Shown here: positions 44,549 through 53,323 of the stretch, in pieces
Numbering within the stretch: the stretch's first letter is position 1
How the letters are laid out: each line of letters starts with the position of its first letter
Translations under genes and position numbers: made by a program
Notes under the pieces: model-generated
Seen by the model: the letters and a program-made list of their open reading frames with translations, nothing else
The model's database searches: none
Told to the model about the DNA's origin: nothing
Source: Pseudomonas pseudonitroreducens
GTDB lineage: Bacteria > Pseudomonadota > Gammaproteobacteria > Pseudomonadales > Pseudomonadaceae
Direction: 5' to 3'
Assembly (NCBI RefSeq): GCF_021603645.1
Contig: NZ_BQHJ01000002.1
Location: forward strand, 186,001-250,000
Length of the DNA: 64,000 nt

Positions 44549-45247
44549 ATGCTGCAAGTCGACAAGCTCCACCAGTACTACGGCGGCAGCCACATCCTCC
44601 GTGGCCTGTCCTTCGACGCCAGGATCGGCGAGGTCACCTGCCTGCTCGGGCGCAACGGCGTGGGCAAGACCACCCTGCTGCGCTGCCTGATGGGCCTGGT
44701 GCCGGCCAAGGAAGGCAAGGTCAGTTGGGAAGGCAAGCCGATCACCGGGTTCAAGCCGCACCAGCGTGTGCACGCGGGCATCGCCTACGTGCCGCAGGGG
44801 CGGGAAATCTTTCCCCGGCTGACGGTGGAGGAGAACCTGCTGATGGGCTTGTCGCGCTTCGGCGCCAGCGAGGCCAAGACGGTGCCCGGGCACATCTACG
44901 AGCTGTTCCCTGTGCTCAGGGAAATGAAGCAGCGCCGCGGCGGCGATCTCTCCGGCGGCCAGCAGCAACAGCTGGCCATCGGCCGCGCGCTGGCCAGCAA
45001 GCCGCGCCTGCTGATCCTCGACGAACCCACCGAAGGCATCCAGCCGTCGGTGATCAAGGAGATCGGCGCGGTGATCCGCAAGCTTGCCGAACGCGACGAC
45101 ATGGCCATCCTGCTGGTGGAGCAGTTCTATGACTTCGCCGCCGAACTGGCCGACCAGTACCTGGTGATGTCCCGCGGGGAAATCGTCCAGCAGGGCCGCG
45201 GCGTGGACATGGAAGCCGAGGGCGTGCGAGGGCTGGTGACCATCTGA
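44549..45247 (+). CDS. urtE: Urea ABC transporter ATPase UrtE
   Basis: A 232-residue LivF-type ATPase. Walker A is GRNGVGKT, the signature is LSGGQQQQLAIG and Walker B is LLILDEPTEGI. The sequence opens MLQVDKLHQYYGGSHILRG, typical of UrtE. AAGGAA precedes the ATG. It is the last gene of the urt cluster. Confidence 0.96.
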   Translation: MLQVDKLHQYYGGSHILRGLSFDARIGEVTCLLGRNGVGKTTLLRCLMGLVPAKEGKVSWEGKPITGFKPHQRVHAGIAYVPQGREIFPRLTVEENLLMGLSRFGASEAKTVPGHIYELFPVLREMKQRRGGDLSGGQQQQLAIGRALASKPRLLILDEPTEGIQPSVIKEIGAVIRKLAERDDMAILLVEQFYDFAAELADQYLVMSRGEIVQQGRGVDMEAEGVRGLVTI

Positions 45248-45267
45248 GGCGACGGCATTCTGAGCCG

Positions 45268-45291
45268 GTTCGCGAGCAAGCTCGCTCCTAC
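45268..45291. repeat. REP-like unit (family A) after urtE
   Basis: One intact copy is followed by a diverged opposite copy (GTACGAGCGAGCTTGTGACC, 45314-45333). It sits 21 bases past the urtE stop and may act in 3' end formation. Confidence 0.8.
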
Positions 45292-45477
45292 AGGTCGGGC
45301 CTGCATGCTCCTTGTACGAGCGAGCTTGTGACCCACAGGGATGTGGGGAATGCCGTTTATCCGTAGGGAACGAATTCGGCCTCGCGAACCCAGCCCCCGA
45401 GACGACCTGTCACTGGCGCATGACGGCAGCCGGTGGCAAGCTGCTGGGCCCTGTATTCGTTTTTTCTGGAGTTCGCC

Positions 45478-45930
45478 ATGCCCCTCGTCCTGCGTCCCGC
45501 CGTCAATGACGACGCCGGATTCGCCGCAGTCTGCGTGGCAGCCGCCTATGCCCAGTGGGTCCCCAAGCTCGGCCGCAAGCCGGGGCCGATGCTGGATGAC
45601 TATCACGCCATCATCGCCGAGGACCGCGTGCTCATTGCCGAACAGGACGGTATACCCGTCGGCCTGCTGGTGATGCGCGAGACCGAGGAAGGCTTCCTCC
45701 TCGACAACATTGCCGTACTGCCCGAGTGCGCCGGCCAGGGCATCGGCCGCGGGCTGCTGATCCACGCCGAGGAAACCGCCGTGCAGTTGGGCTATCAGTC
45801 GCTGTACCTCTATACCAACGAACGCATGGTGGAGAACATCGAGCTGTACGCGAAGAACGGCTACCAGGAATACGCGCGGCGCATGGAGAACGGCTTCCGC
45901 CGGGTTTACATGCGCAAACAGCTGGGCTGA
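45478..45930 (+). CDS. GNAT-family N-acetyltransferase
   Basis: A 150-residue acetyltransferase that uses acetyl-CoA. The pyrophosphate-binding loop is CAGQGIGRGLL within PECAGQGIGRGLLIHAEETA, and LYTNERMVENIELYAKNGYQEY is the motif-B segment with a structural role at the active site. The substrate is unknown. TGGAG precedes the ATG at 45478; the open frame extends further upstream without similarity. It lies between the urea transporter and urease operons, but has repeats on both sides and is probably a separate unit. Confidence 0.88.
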   Translation: MPLVLRPAVNDDAGFAAVCVAAAYAQWVPKLGRKPGPMLDDYHAIIAEDRVLIAEQDGIPVGLLVMRETEEGFLLDNIAVLPECAGQGIGRGLLIHAEETAVQLGYQSLYLYTNERMVENIELYAKNGYQEYARRMENGFRRVYMRKQLG

Positions 45931-45943
45931 GCCGCTGCTCTCT

Positions 45944-46032
45944 GTAGGAGCGAGCTTGCTCGCGAACCATCGGTTTGTCCGATGGCTCCAGCGTTAGTCT
46001 GATCATCCGTTCGCGAGCAAGCTCGCTCCTAC
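45944..46032. repeat. REP-like inverted pair (family A)
   Basis: The arms at 45944-45967 and 46009-46032 are both intact. The pair ends only 8 bases from the NtrC-type box of the urease operon. Confidence 0.9.
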
Positions 46033-46039
46033 AGTCGAC

Positions 46040-46054
46040 GCACCGACATGGTGC
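46040..46054. promoter_or_regulatory. NtrC-type enhancer site upstream of ureD
   Basis: GCACCGACATGGTGC is a perfect GCACC-N5-GGTGC palindrome, the core of the NtrC consensus. A second GCACC half-site is at 46070-46074. It lies about 150 bases before the sigma-54 promoter, a normal enhancer distance. Nitrogen-limitation control of urease is the natural inference. Confidence 0.75.
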
Positions 46055-46187
46055 GCAATGGTCGATAACGCACCGCAACCGCGCCGATACCTGACCGCGC
46101 GGACAATCACCTCCGCCAGCGTCAATCCCGCGCCGCGCCTGTGCTGCACACAGCCGGGCAGTGACCACGCACTATCCTGGCGCATCC

Positions 46188-46204
46188 CGGCACGCTGCTT
46201 GCTC
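46188..46204 (+). promoter_or_regulatory. Sigma-54 (RpoN) promoter of the urease operon
   Basis: CGGCACGCTGCTTGCTC matches the TGGCACG-N4-TTGCT consensus at all but the first base. GG (46189-46190) and GC (46201-46202) are ten bases apart. Transcription would start near 46213, about 24 bases before the ureD ATG. Confidence 0.78.
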
Positions 46205-46236
46205 TGTCGAGTGCATCCTTCGTTTCGAAGCTGCCC

Positions 46237-47070
46237 ATGAACGCACCGGCCACCCTCTTCCACCCCGCCTGGCATGCCGAGCTGGAGCTTGCCTACGCTC
46301 GCTTCGGCGATAGCACGCGGCCGGTCACCCGGCGGCATCTTGGCCCGTTGCGCGTGCAGAAGCACCTGTACGCGGAAGGGCCGCAGGTCTGCCAGCACAT
46401 CGTCGTCCACCCGCCCGGCGGAATTGCCGGTGGTGACACGCTGAAACTCGAGATCCAGGCGGGCAAGGACAGCTGGGCGCAGCTCACCAGCCCCGGCGCG
46501 GCCAAGTGGTACCGCGCCGCCTGCCCGGCGACGCAGCGCCTGGATATTCGCGTGGCGGCAGGCGCCACGCTGGAATGGCTGCCGCAGGAAACCATCGTCT
46601 ATTCCGGCGCCCAGGCGGAGCTGGCTACCGGCATCGACCTCGAGAGCGACGCCCGGCTGTTCTACTGGGACATCATCGCCCTCGGCCGCCCGGCCAGCGG
46701 CGAGCGCTTCGATCAGGGCCACTTCGCCGCCGCCCTGGATATCCGCCGCGACGGCCAGCGCCTGTGGCACGAGCGCCAGCGCGTGGACGGCGGCGACGGT
46801 CTGCTCGACTCGCCCATCGGCCTCGCCAGCCACCCGGTAATGGCCACGCTGATCGCCAGCGGGCAGATCGACGCGACGCTCATCGAAGCCTGCCGCGCCA
46901 TCCCCTGCCAGGGCCGCGGCAACCTCACCCAACTGCCCGGCCTGGTGGTCGCCCGCTGCCTCGCCCATGAGGCGCTGCACGCCCGCGCCTGGCTGATCGA
47001 ACTCTGGCGCCGGCTGCGACCCGCGCTGCTCGGCCGCGAGGCCGTTCCTCCCCGAATCTGGAGCACCTGA
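46237..47070 (+). CDS. ureD: Urease accessory protein UreD
   Basis: A 277-residue accessory protein that with UreF and UreG forms the complex loading nickel into apo-urease. Recognisable segments are [24 protein letters not shown] and [13 protein letters not shown]. ureE, ureF and ureG are not in this window; in P. aeruginosa they are also at a distant locus. It is the first gene of the operon behind the sigma-54 promoter. A single base separates its stop from the ureA ATG. Confidence 0.96.
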   Translation: MNAPATLFHPAWHAELELAYARFGDSTRPVTRRHLGPLRVQKHLYAEGPQVCQHIVVHPPGGIAGGDTLKLEIQAGKDSWAQLTSPGAAKWYRAACPATQRLDIRVAAGATLEWLPQETIVYSGAQAELATGIDLESDARLFYWDIIALGRPASGERFDQGHFAAALDIRRDGQRLWHERQRVDGGDGLLDSPIGLASHPVMATLIASGQIDATLIEACRAIPCQGRGNLTQLPGLVVARCLAHEALHARAWLIELWRRLRPALLGREAVPPRIWST

Positions 47071-47071
47071 G

Positions 47072-47374
47072 ATGGATTTGACCCCTCGCGAGAAGGACAA
47101 GCTGCTGATCTTCACCGCCGGCCTGGTTGCCGAGCGCCGCCTCGCCCGCGGGGTGAAACTCAACTATCCGGAAGCCATCGCCCTGATCTCCGCCGCGCTG
47201 CTCGAAGGCGCGCGGGATGGCCAGACGGTCGCCGAGCTGATGCACTACGGCACCACGCTGCTCACCCGCGAACAGGTGATGGAAGGCGTGGCGGAAATGA
47301 TCCCCGAGATCCAGGTGGAAGCGACCTTCCCCGACGGGACCAAACTGGTCACCGTGCACCAACCCATTGCCTGA
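47072..47374 (+). CDS. ureA: Urease gamma subunit
   Basis: A 100-residue structural subunit of the nickel urease that hydrolyses urea to ammonia and carbamate. It opens [23 protein letters not shown] and ends at VTVHQPIA, with the family length of 100. A GGAG in the ureD tail serves as its ribosome binding site, and translation is probably coupled to ureD. Confidence 0.98.
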   Translation: MDLTPREKDKLLIFTAGLVAERRLARGVKLNYPEAIALISAALLEGARDGQTVAELMHYGTTLLTREQVMEGVAEMIPEIQVEATFPDGTKLVTVHQPIA

Positions 47375-47397
47375 TCGCGCTGCGGCGCAAAGACATT

Positions 47398-47430
47398 GGC
47401 GGATGAAGCGTACCGCTTCATTCGCCCTAC
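47398..47430. repeat. Family E repeat unit between ureA and the GNAT gene
   Basis: GGCGGATGAAGCGTACCGCT begins a 33-base hairpin unit ending in CATTCGCCCTAC. It is related to the pair at 20729-20809. It ends 17 bases before the GNAT start codon. Confidence 0.7.
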
Positions 47431-47447
47431 GAAACAGAGGAACCGCC

Positions 47448-47954
47448 ATGCTCATCCGCGACGCCAGCCAAGCCGACCTCGGCAGTCTGCGCGACATCTA
47501 CAACGACGCCGTGCTCAACACCACCGCGATCTGGAACGAGATCGCCATCGACCTGGAGAACCGCCGCCAGTGGCTCGCGCTGCGTGCACAGCAAGGCTTC
47601 CCGGTGCTGGTGGCCGAGGACGGCGGTGAAGTGGTGGGCTACGCCAGCTACGGCCCGTGGCGCGCCTTCGACGGCTTTCGCGAAACCGTCGAGCACTCGG
47701 TCTACGTGCGCGCCGACCAACGCGGCAAGGGCCTCGGCCCGATCCTGATGCAGGCGCTGATCGAGCGTGCCCGCGCCCAGGGCCTGCATGTGATGGTTGC
47801 GGCCATCGAGAGCGGCAACGCGGCGTCAATTCGTCTGCACGAACGCCTCGGCTTCGCCACCACCGGGCAGATGCCACAGGTGGGCCAGAAGTTCGGTCGC
47901 TGGCTGGACCTGACCTTCATGCAATTGAACCTCGACTCACGGAGCGCTCCATGA
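47448..47954 (+). CDS. GNAT acetyltransferase of the phosphinothricin / methionine-sulfoximine type
   Basis: A 168-residue acetyltransferase. [24 protein letters not shown] is the acetyl-CoA loop, and [19 protein letters not shown] is motif B of the Pat/MddA family. The protein at the same place in P. aeruginosa (PA4866) is known to acetylate methionine sulfoximine and methionine sulfone, inhibitors of glutamine synthetase. This fits a nitrogen operon. It lies between ureA and ureB, and its stop overlaps the ureB start (ATGA 47951-47954), so it is embedded in the urease operon. AGAGGAA precedes the ATG. Confidence 0.93.
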   Translation: MLIRDASQADLGSLRDIYNDAVLNTTAIWNEIAIDLENRRQWLALRAQQGFPVLVAEDGGEVVGYASYGPWRAFDGFRETVEHSVYVRADQRGKGLGPILMQALIERARAQGLHVMVAAIESGNAASIRLHERLGFATTGQMPQVGQKFGRWLDLTFMQLNLDSRSAP

Positions 47955-48256
47955 TCCCGGGCGAATACGACATCCAGGCCGGCGAGATCGAACTCAACAC
48001 CGGTCGCCGCACGCTGAGCCTGACCGTGGCCAACAGCGGTGACCGGCCGATCCAGGTCGGCTCGCACTACCACTTCTTCGAGAGCAACGATGCGCTGCTG
48101 TTCGACCGCGATGCGGCGCGCGGCATGCGCCTGAACATCCCGGCCGGCACTGCGGTGCGCTTCGAGCCGGGGCAGAGCCGCGAGGTGGAGTTGGTGGAGT
48201 TGGCGGGCGAGCGGAAGGTTTATGGATTTGCAGGACGGGTGATGGGGGCGCTCTGA
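47951..48256 (+). CDS. ureB: Urease beta subunit
   Basis: A 101-residue structural subunit. It opens [19 protein letters not shown] and carries the conserved [11 protein letters not shown] and [18 protein letters not shown]. Its ATG overlaps the stop of the acetyltransferase gene. A family C repeat separates it from ureC. Confidence 0.98.
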   Translation: MIPGEYDIQAGEIELNTGRRTLSLTVANSGDRPIQVGSHYHFFESNDALLFDRDAARGMRLNIPAGTAVRFEPGQSREVELVELAGERKVYGFAGRVMGAL

Positions 48257-48259
48257 GAG

Positions 48260-48349
48260 CCCTCACCCCAACCCTCTCCCAGGGGGAGAGGGAGAAAAGC
48301 AGCGCGCCGATCAGCCCCCTCTCCCTCCGGGAGAGGGTTGGGGTGAGGG
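48260..48349. repeat. CCCTCTCCC palindromic repeat (family C) between ureB and ureC
   Basis: CCCTCACCCCAACCCTCTCC at the left is the inverted complement of GGAGAGGGTTGGGGTGAGGG at the right. It fills most of the 127-base gap inside the urease operon and could form a very stable mRNA hairpin. Confidence 0.88.
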
Positions 48350-48383
48350 CCGAGTCAATGCAGGGACTGACCAGGGAGCCCCG

Positions 48384-50084
48384 ATGAAGATCAGCAGACA
48401 AGCCTACGCCGACATGTTCGGCCCCACCGTCGGCGACCGCGTGCGCCTGGCCGATACCGACCTGTGGGTCGAGGTGGAAAAGGACTTCACCGTCTACGGC
48501 GAGGAAGTGAAGTTCGGCGGCGGCAAGGTCATCCGCGACGGCATGGGCCAGGGCCAGGGCTGCGCTGCGGAAGTGGTCGACACGGTGATCACCAACGCGC
48601 TGATCATCGACCACTGGGGCATCGTCAAGGCCGATGTCGGCCTCAAGCACGGGCGCATCGCCGCCATTGGCAAGGCCGGCAACCCGGACATCCAGCCCGG
48701 CGTGACCATCGCCCTGGGCGCCAGCACCGAAGTGATCGCCGGCGAAGGCATGATCCTCACCGCCGGCGGCATCGACACGCACATCCACTTCATCTGCCCG
48801 CAGCAGATCGAAGAAGCGCTGATGAGCGGCGTGACCACCATGATCGGCGGCGGCACCGGGCCGGCCACCGGCACCAACGCCACCACCTGCACCTCGGGGC
48901 CGTGGCACATGGCGCGCATGCTCCAGGCCGCCGATGCCTTCCCGATGAACATCGGCTTCACCGGCAAGGGCAACGCCAGCCTGCCGCTGCCGCTGGAGGA
49001 ACAGGTGCGCGCCGGCGCCATCGGCCTGAAGCTGCACGAGGACTGGGGCACCACCCCGGCGGCGATCGACAACTGCCTGTCCGTGGCCGATCGCCTCGAC
49101 GTGCAGGTGGCGATCCACACCGACACGCTCAACGAGTCCGGCTTCGTCGAAACCACCCTGGCCGCCTTCAAGGGGCGCACCATCCACACCTACCACACCG
49201 AAGGCGCCGGTGGCGGCCACGCACCGGACATCATCAAGGCCTGCGGCTTCGCCAACGTGCTGCCCAGCTCGACCAACCCGACCCGGCCCTTCACCCGCAA
49301 CACCATCGACGAACACCTGGACATGCTCATGGTCTGCCATCACCTGGACCCGAGCATCGCCGAGGACGTGGCCTTCGCCGAGTCGCGAATCCGCCGCGAG
49401 ACTATTGCCGCCGAGGACATCCTCCACGACCTTGGCGCCTTCAGCATGATCAGCTCCGACAGCCAGGCCATGGGCCGCGTCGGCGAGGTGATCACGCGCA
49501 CCTGGCAGACCGCCGACAAGATGAAGAAGCAGCGTGGCGCGCTGGAAGGCGACGGCGCGCGCAACGACAACTTCCGCGCCAGGCGCTACATCGCCAAGTA
49601 CACCATCAACCCGGCGATCACCCACGGCGTGGCCCATGAAGTGGGCTCCATCGAAGTAGGCAAACTGGCCGACCTGGTGCTCTGGCGCCCGGCCTTCTTC
49701 GGCGTGAAGCCAAGCCTGATCCTCAAGGGCGGCGCCATTGCCGCGAGCCTGATGGGCGATGCCAACGCCTCTATCCCGACGCCTCAGCCCGTGCACTACC
49801 GGCCGATGTTCGCAAGCTTTGCCGGCAGCCGCCACGCCACCTGCCTGACCTTCATCAGCCAGGCGGCGTTCGACCTCGGCGTGCACCACGAACTCGGCCT
49901 GCGCAAGGCCATCGGCGTGGTAAAGGGCTGCCGCAGCGTGCAGAAGACCGACCTGATCCACAACGCCTACCTGCCGCACATCGAGGTGGACGCGCAGAAC
50001 TACCAGGTGCGCGCGGACGGGCAGTTGCTCTGGTGTGAACCGGCCGATGTGCTGCCAATGGCGCAGCGGTACTTTCTCTTCTGA
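48384..50084 (+). CDS. ureC: Urease alpha (catalytic) subunit
   Basis: A 566-residue amidohydrolase with the two-nickel active site. Metal ligands are in [14 protein letters not shown], and the carbamylated lysine is at about Lys216 in GLKLHEDWG. The mobile flap carries Cys318 and His319 in MVCHHLDPS. Length is that of the family (566-570). AGGGAG precedes the ATG. It ends the ureD-ureA-GNAT-ureB-ureC operon. Confidence 0.98.
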   Translation: MKISRQAYADMFGPTVGDRVRLADTDLWVEVEKDFTVYGEEVKFGGGKVIRDGMGQGQGCAAEVVDTVITNALIIDHWGIVKADVGLKHGRIAAIGKAGNPDIQPGVTIALGASTEVIAGEGMILTAGGIDTHIHFICPQQIEEALMSGVTTMIGGGTGPATGTNATTCTSGPWHMARMLQAADAFPMNIGFTGKGNASLPLPLEEQVRAGAIGLKLHEDWGTTPAAIDNCLSVADRLDVQVAIHTDTLNESGFVETTLAAFKGRTIHTYHTEGAGGGHAPDIIKACGFANVLPSSTNPTRPFTRNTIDEHLDMLMVCHHLDPSIAEDVAFAESRIRRETIAAEDILHDLGAFSMISSDSQAMGRVGEVITRTWQTADKMKKQRGALEGDGARNDNFRARRYIAKYTINPAITHGVAHEVGSIEVGKLADLVLWRPAFFGVKPSLILKGGAIAASLMGDANASIPTPQPVHYRPMFASFAGSRHATCLTFISQAAFDLGVHHELGLRKAIGVVKGCRSVQKTDLIHNAYLPHIEVDAQNYQVRADGQLLWCEPADVLPMAQRYFLF

Positions 50085-50472
50085 AGAGCGGCTGTTCTGA
50101 TGGAGTCCCTCGACGAGGCACGCCCGCGTACCGAGCGCAATGCCCGGTACGCGAATGTCCATTGCCATATATCAAGCTTTTCCCGATCCCTCCCGCCGCA
50201 GTACCCCGATTAAGACTCGTCTTATTCGGCCAACTGAACACCCGCTGAACAATGAGCCCACTGACCCCGCGCGCCCCCTCCGCTGCGGGTCGGGCAGGGC
50301 TCTGAAGTCCGGAACCCTGCCCTCCCCCTGCCTGACGCGATCAGGCGCCATCTCCCGGTGCAGGAAGGATCCGCTCTTGGAAGCCCAAGCTTCCGATCTT
50401 CAGCCAGTGAACGGCTCCTAGCGCCGGAATACGCATTCGCTCACCGAGTGAGCGGGCGCAAGGAGGATTGCA
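50085..50472. promoter_or_regulatory. 388-base leader region of the autotransporter gene
   Basis: No gene is seen. A short palindrome, TAAGACTCGTCTTA (50211-50224), lies in the more A/T-rich part and could be an operator. The long leader before the AAGGAGG site at 50460-50466 suggests a promoter far upstream or a structured 5' UTR. Confidence 0.4.
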
Positions 50473-53160
50473 ATGCGTTTCAAGAAAACCCTGCTGGCGA
50501 CCCATGTCGCCCTCGCCATCGCCCTGGCTGGGCAGATCGGCACGGCCAGCGCCACCTGCACAACCAGCGGCGATGGAAAGACGTACACCTGTGACGAAAC
50601 CCTCTGGTGGGGTCTCGACAGCGCCGTGGAAAGCGTCCATGTCGATACCGGTAATGCACGCGGCAGCATGGGCCCCATGGCTGGCTTTGCCATGTACGGC
50701 AACGGCTCGACCTGGAACCTCAAGGAAGCGACGCTGATGACCGGCACCACCTCGGGCCTGCTCAGTGGCTACAAGGCCGATGCCATCCAGGCCAACATCG
50801 GCACCAACAACATATCCATCGACAAGCTGACGATCGTCACCAAGGGCTCATCGGCAGACGGCATCAACGTCACCGAGAACGCTTTCAACTCCACGGTCAC
50901 CATCGGCGACAACGCCAGCATCACCACATCCGGCATGGGCGTGCGGGCCAATACCTCCAAGAATGGCGGCACCAACCGCATTCTCCTGGGCAAGGATGCG
51001 GTGATCAGCACCAGCGGCAGTGGCAGCAATGGCACTGACGGCAACGGCTATGCGGTCTACGCCGGTAACCGTGACAGCGAAGCATCGCTGTACAAAGGCG
51101 ATGCCGAAGTTCGCATCGACGACGGCAGCACCATCAGCACGTCCGGCTCGGCGGCCCACGCCGTGTTCGCCAACCGCGGCGGAGAAATTCACCTGGGCAG
51201 CACCGACATCACCACCGGCAGGAATAACGCCTACGGCATCTACGCGCAAACGCTGGAAGACTTCAACGGCATGCGCGGTGGCAAGGTCCATCTTTACGGC
51301 GATACCAAGGTCACCGTCACCGACGGCAACCGCGCCATGGCAGCCAACGGAGCGGACTCCAGCATCGTCTCGGAGAACGCCGCGATCTACTTGATCGACA
51401 GCAGCGCGGCAGACGATCTCGCCAACCGCAAGGGAGCCGCCCTGTACGCCGAGAATCTCGGCAAGCTGGACCTGAAAATGGCCGCCGGCTCCTACCTCAA
51501 CGGCACCACCAGCACCGCCACCGATGGCGTGATCGACCTGGCCATGGACGGCGCCGCCAGCCAGTGGTTCATGACCGGCAATTCCAACCTCACCAACCTG
51601 ACGCTCACCAACGGCGCACAGCTGGTCTACGACCGCCACGACGAACACGGCGCGTACACCTACAAGACCCTCACCGTGGATGGCGACTTCAGCGGCGGCG
51701 GCCATCTGCTGATGAACACCTACCTGGGTGACGACGCCTCGGAAACCGACAAGCTGGCCATCGCCGGCAGTACCTCGGGCGAGACCCGCGTCACGGTCAA
51801 CAACACCACCGGGCTGGGCGACGAAACCGAACAGGGGATCGAGATGATCACCGTCGGCGGCACCTCCGCGGGCGAGTTCAAGTCCGACCGCGTCACTGCT
51901 GGCGGCTATGAATACGTGTTGCGCCGCGGCGGCAGCTTCGTCGGCTCCACCGGTTCGGACAGCGACTGGTACCTGACCTCGTATAAGCCGACCGATCCCG
52001 ACCCGGAGGATCCGCCGCCCGTTGACCCGCCGCCGGTTGATCCTCCACCGGTTGATCCGCCGCCAGTTGATCCGCCACCAGTCGACCCGCCGGGCCCGGT
52101 CGATCCGACCCCGGAAGACCCCGATCCGGTCGATCCCGCGCCGGAGCAACCAGGCCCCGTGGACCCAGCGCCGAAGCCCAGTGACAAGGACCGTGTACGT
52201 CAGCCCGAAGGCGGCAGCTATACGGCCAACATCGCGGCGGCCAACACCATGTTCCTGCACCGTCTGCATGACCGCACCGGCAACCTGACCTACGTCGATC
52301 CGGATACCGGCAAGGAAGTCACTTCCATGCTCTGGATGCGCAACGTCGATGGCTCGACCCGCTGGGAAGACAGCACCGGCCAGCTCAAGACCGAAGCCAA
52401 CCGCTATGTCCTGCAGATCGGCAGCGACCTGTACCGCAAGCAGACTGATAACGGCGACTGGGTACTGGGTGTGATGGCCGGCTACGCCAACGGCAACTCG
52501 ACCACCAAGTCGCGCGTCACCGGCTACCGTTCGCGCGGCGAGATCGATGGCTACAGCCTGGGCGTCTATGGCACCTGGTACGAGAACAGGGACGATGAGA
52601 ACGGCGCCTATGTCGACAGCTGGATTCTCTACAACGAATTCGATGCCGATGTGAAAGGCGACCAGTTGGCCAAGGAGAGCTACGACCTCAAGGGCATCAC
52701 CGCGTCCATCGAGGCCGGCAAGACCTTCGAAGTGGCGAAGACCGAGAGCGCCAGCTACTACGTGCAGCCCCAGGCGCAGGTGGTGTACATGGGCGTGAAG
52801 GCTGACAGCCACCGCGAGGCCAATGGCACCAAGGTCACCGGCAAGGGCGACGGCAATGTCATGACCCGCCTGGGCGCCCGCGCTGCGGTGCGTAGCAACC
52901 AGGAAGGCGGCTTCGCCAACACCTATGGTGTGGAGCCGTACCTGGAGACCAACTGGATCCACAACTCCAAGGACTTCGGCGCGAAGATGGGCAGCAGCAA
53001 GTTCGAGATGGACGGCGCCAGCGACATCTTCGAAGTCAAGCTCGGCGCCACCAGCAAGGTGAACAGCCGGGTCAATGTCTGGGGTGAAGTGGGCAAGCAG
53101 TTCGGCGACAACGGTTACCGCGACCAGGCGGTGACCCTGGGGCTGAAGGTCAACTTCTGA
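50473..53160 (+). CDS. Type V (autotransporter) outer-membrane protein
   Basis: An 895-residue autotransporter. A signal peptide (1-27, ending GTASA) is followed by a Gly/Ser/Thr/Asn-rich passenger (about 28-505) of the beta-helix type (NITTSGMGVRANTSKNGG-like repeats). A Pro/Asp linker (about 511-575) contains five tandem PPPVD-type units. The C-terminal barrel (about 615-895) ends LGLKVNF, with the terminal Phe needed for Bam insertion. No protease triad or other catalytic motif was recognised, so an adhesin or surface role is most likely. It is not in the PAO1 order that I remember. A strong AAGGAGG and a good terminator frame it as a single-gene unit. Confidence 0.9.
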   Translation: MRFKKTLLATHVALAIALAGQIGTASATCTTSGDGKTYTCDETLWWGLDSAVESVHVDTGNARGSMGPMAGFAMYGNGSTWNLKEATLMTGTTSGLLSGYKADAIQANIGTNNISIDKLTIVTKGSSADGINVTENAFNSTVTIGDNASITTSGMGVRANTSKNGGTNRILLGKDAVISTSGSGSNGTDGNGYAVYAGNRDSEASLYKGDAEVRIDDGSTISTSGSAAHAVFANRGGEIHLGSTDITTGRNNAYGIYAQTLEDFNGMRGGKVHLYGDTKVTVTDGNRAMAANGADSSIVSENAAIYLIDSSAADDLANRKGAALYAENLGKLDLKMAAGSYLNGTTSTATDGVIDLAMDGAASQWFMTGNSNLTNLTLTNGAQLVYDRHDEHGAYTYKTLTVDGDFSGGGHLLMNTYLGDDASETDKLAIAGSTSGETRVTVNNTTGLGDETEQGIEMITVGGTSAGEFKSDRVTAGGYEYVLRRGGSFVGSTGSDSDWYLTSYKPTDPDPEDPPPVDPPPVDPPPVDPPPVDPPPVDPPGPVDPTPEDPDPVDPAPEQPGPVDPAPKPSDKDRVRQPEGGSYTANIAAANTMFLHRLHDRTGNLTYVDPDTGKEVTSMLWMRNVDGSTRWEDSTGQLKTEANRYVLQIGSDLYRKQTDNGDWVLGVMAGYANGNSTTKSRVTGYRSRGEIDGYSLGVYGTWYENRDDENGAYVDSWILYNEFDADVKGDQLAKESYDLKGITASIEAGKTFEVAKTESASYYVQPQAQVVYMGVKADSHREANGTKVTGKGDGNVMTRLGARAAVRSNQEGGFANTYGVEPYLETNWIHNSKDFGAKMGSSKFEMDGASDIFEVKLGATSKVNSRVNVWGEVGKQFGDNGYRDQAVTLGLKVNF
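52012..52086 (+). repeat. Five tandem 15-bp units encoding PPPVD in the autotransporter linker
   Basis: Successive units at 52012, 52027, 52042, 52057 and 52072 read CCGCCGCCCGTTGAC and near-identical variants (PPPVD). More divergent PVDP pieces follow to about 52170. Unit changes keep the reading frame, so the linker length could vary between strains. Confidence 0.85.
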
Positions 53161-53175
53161 TCCCGCGCTGAACGA

Positions 53176-53209
53176 GGGCCGTCGCACGGAAGTGCGGCGG
53201 CCCTTTTTT
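53176..53209 (+). terminator. Rho-independent terminator after the autotransporter gene
   Basis: The 12-bp stem GGGCCGTCGCAC / GTGCGGCGGCCC (one G-U pair), with loop GGAA, is followed by TTTTTT. It lies 15 bases past the stop. Confidence 0.92.
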
Positions 53210-53323
53210 GCGTCCCGGTACCACCCTGGAAACACCTGACATTTCGATCAGCTTTCATCCGTCGGCCAAGTCTTACAGCTCTGCTGCTATGCTTTGCTGT
53301 TCGAAGAATCAGGTGGACCAGCG

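Larger units (their letters stand above)
45931..46236. other. Upstream region of the urease operon
   Basis: This 306-base gap holds a family A repeat pair (45944-46032), a perfect NtrC-type box (46040-46054) and a sigma-54 promoter (46188-46204) ahead of ureD. No gene is present. Confidence 0.75.

Noticed and set aside
47994-50168. A 724-codon minus-strand frame opposite ureB and ureC
   Set aside because: It is the shadow of highly conserved urease genes, and its translation shows no domain.
50211-50224. TAAGACTCGTCTTA palindrome upstream of the autotransporter as an assigned operator
   Set aside because: Single copy, short arms and no adjacent regulator. Noted in the leader entry but not claimed.
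50848-53235. A 795-codon minus-strand frame opposite the autotransporter
   Set aside because: It reflects the repetitive coding of the passenger and linker. There is no signal or motif, and a terminator for the plus-strand gene lies in it.
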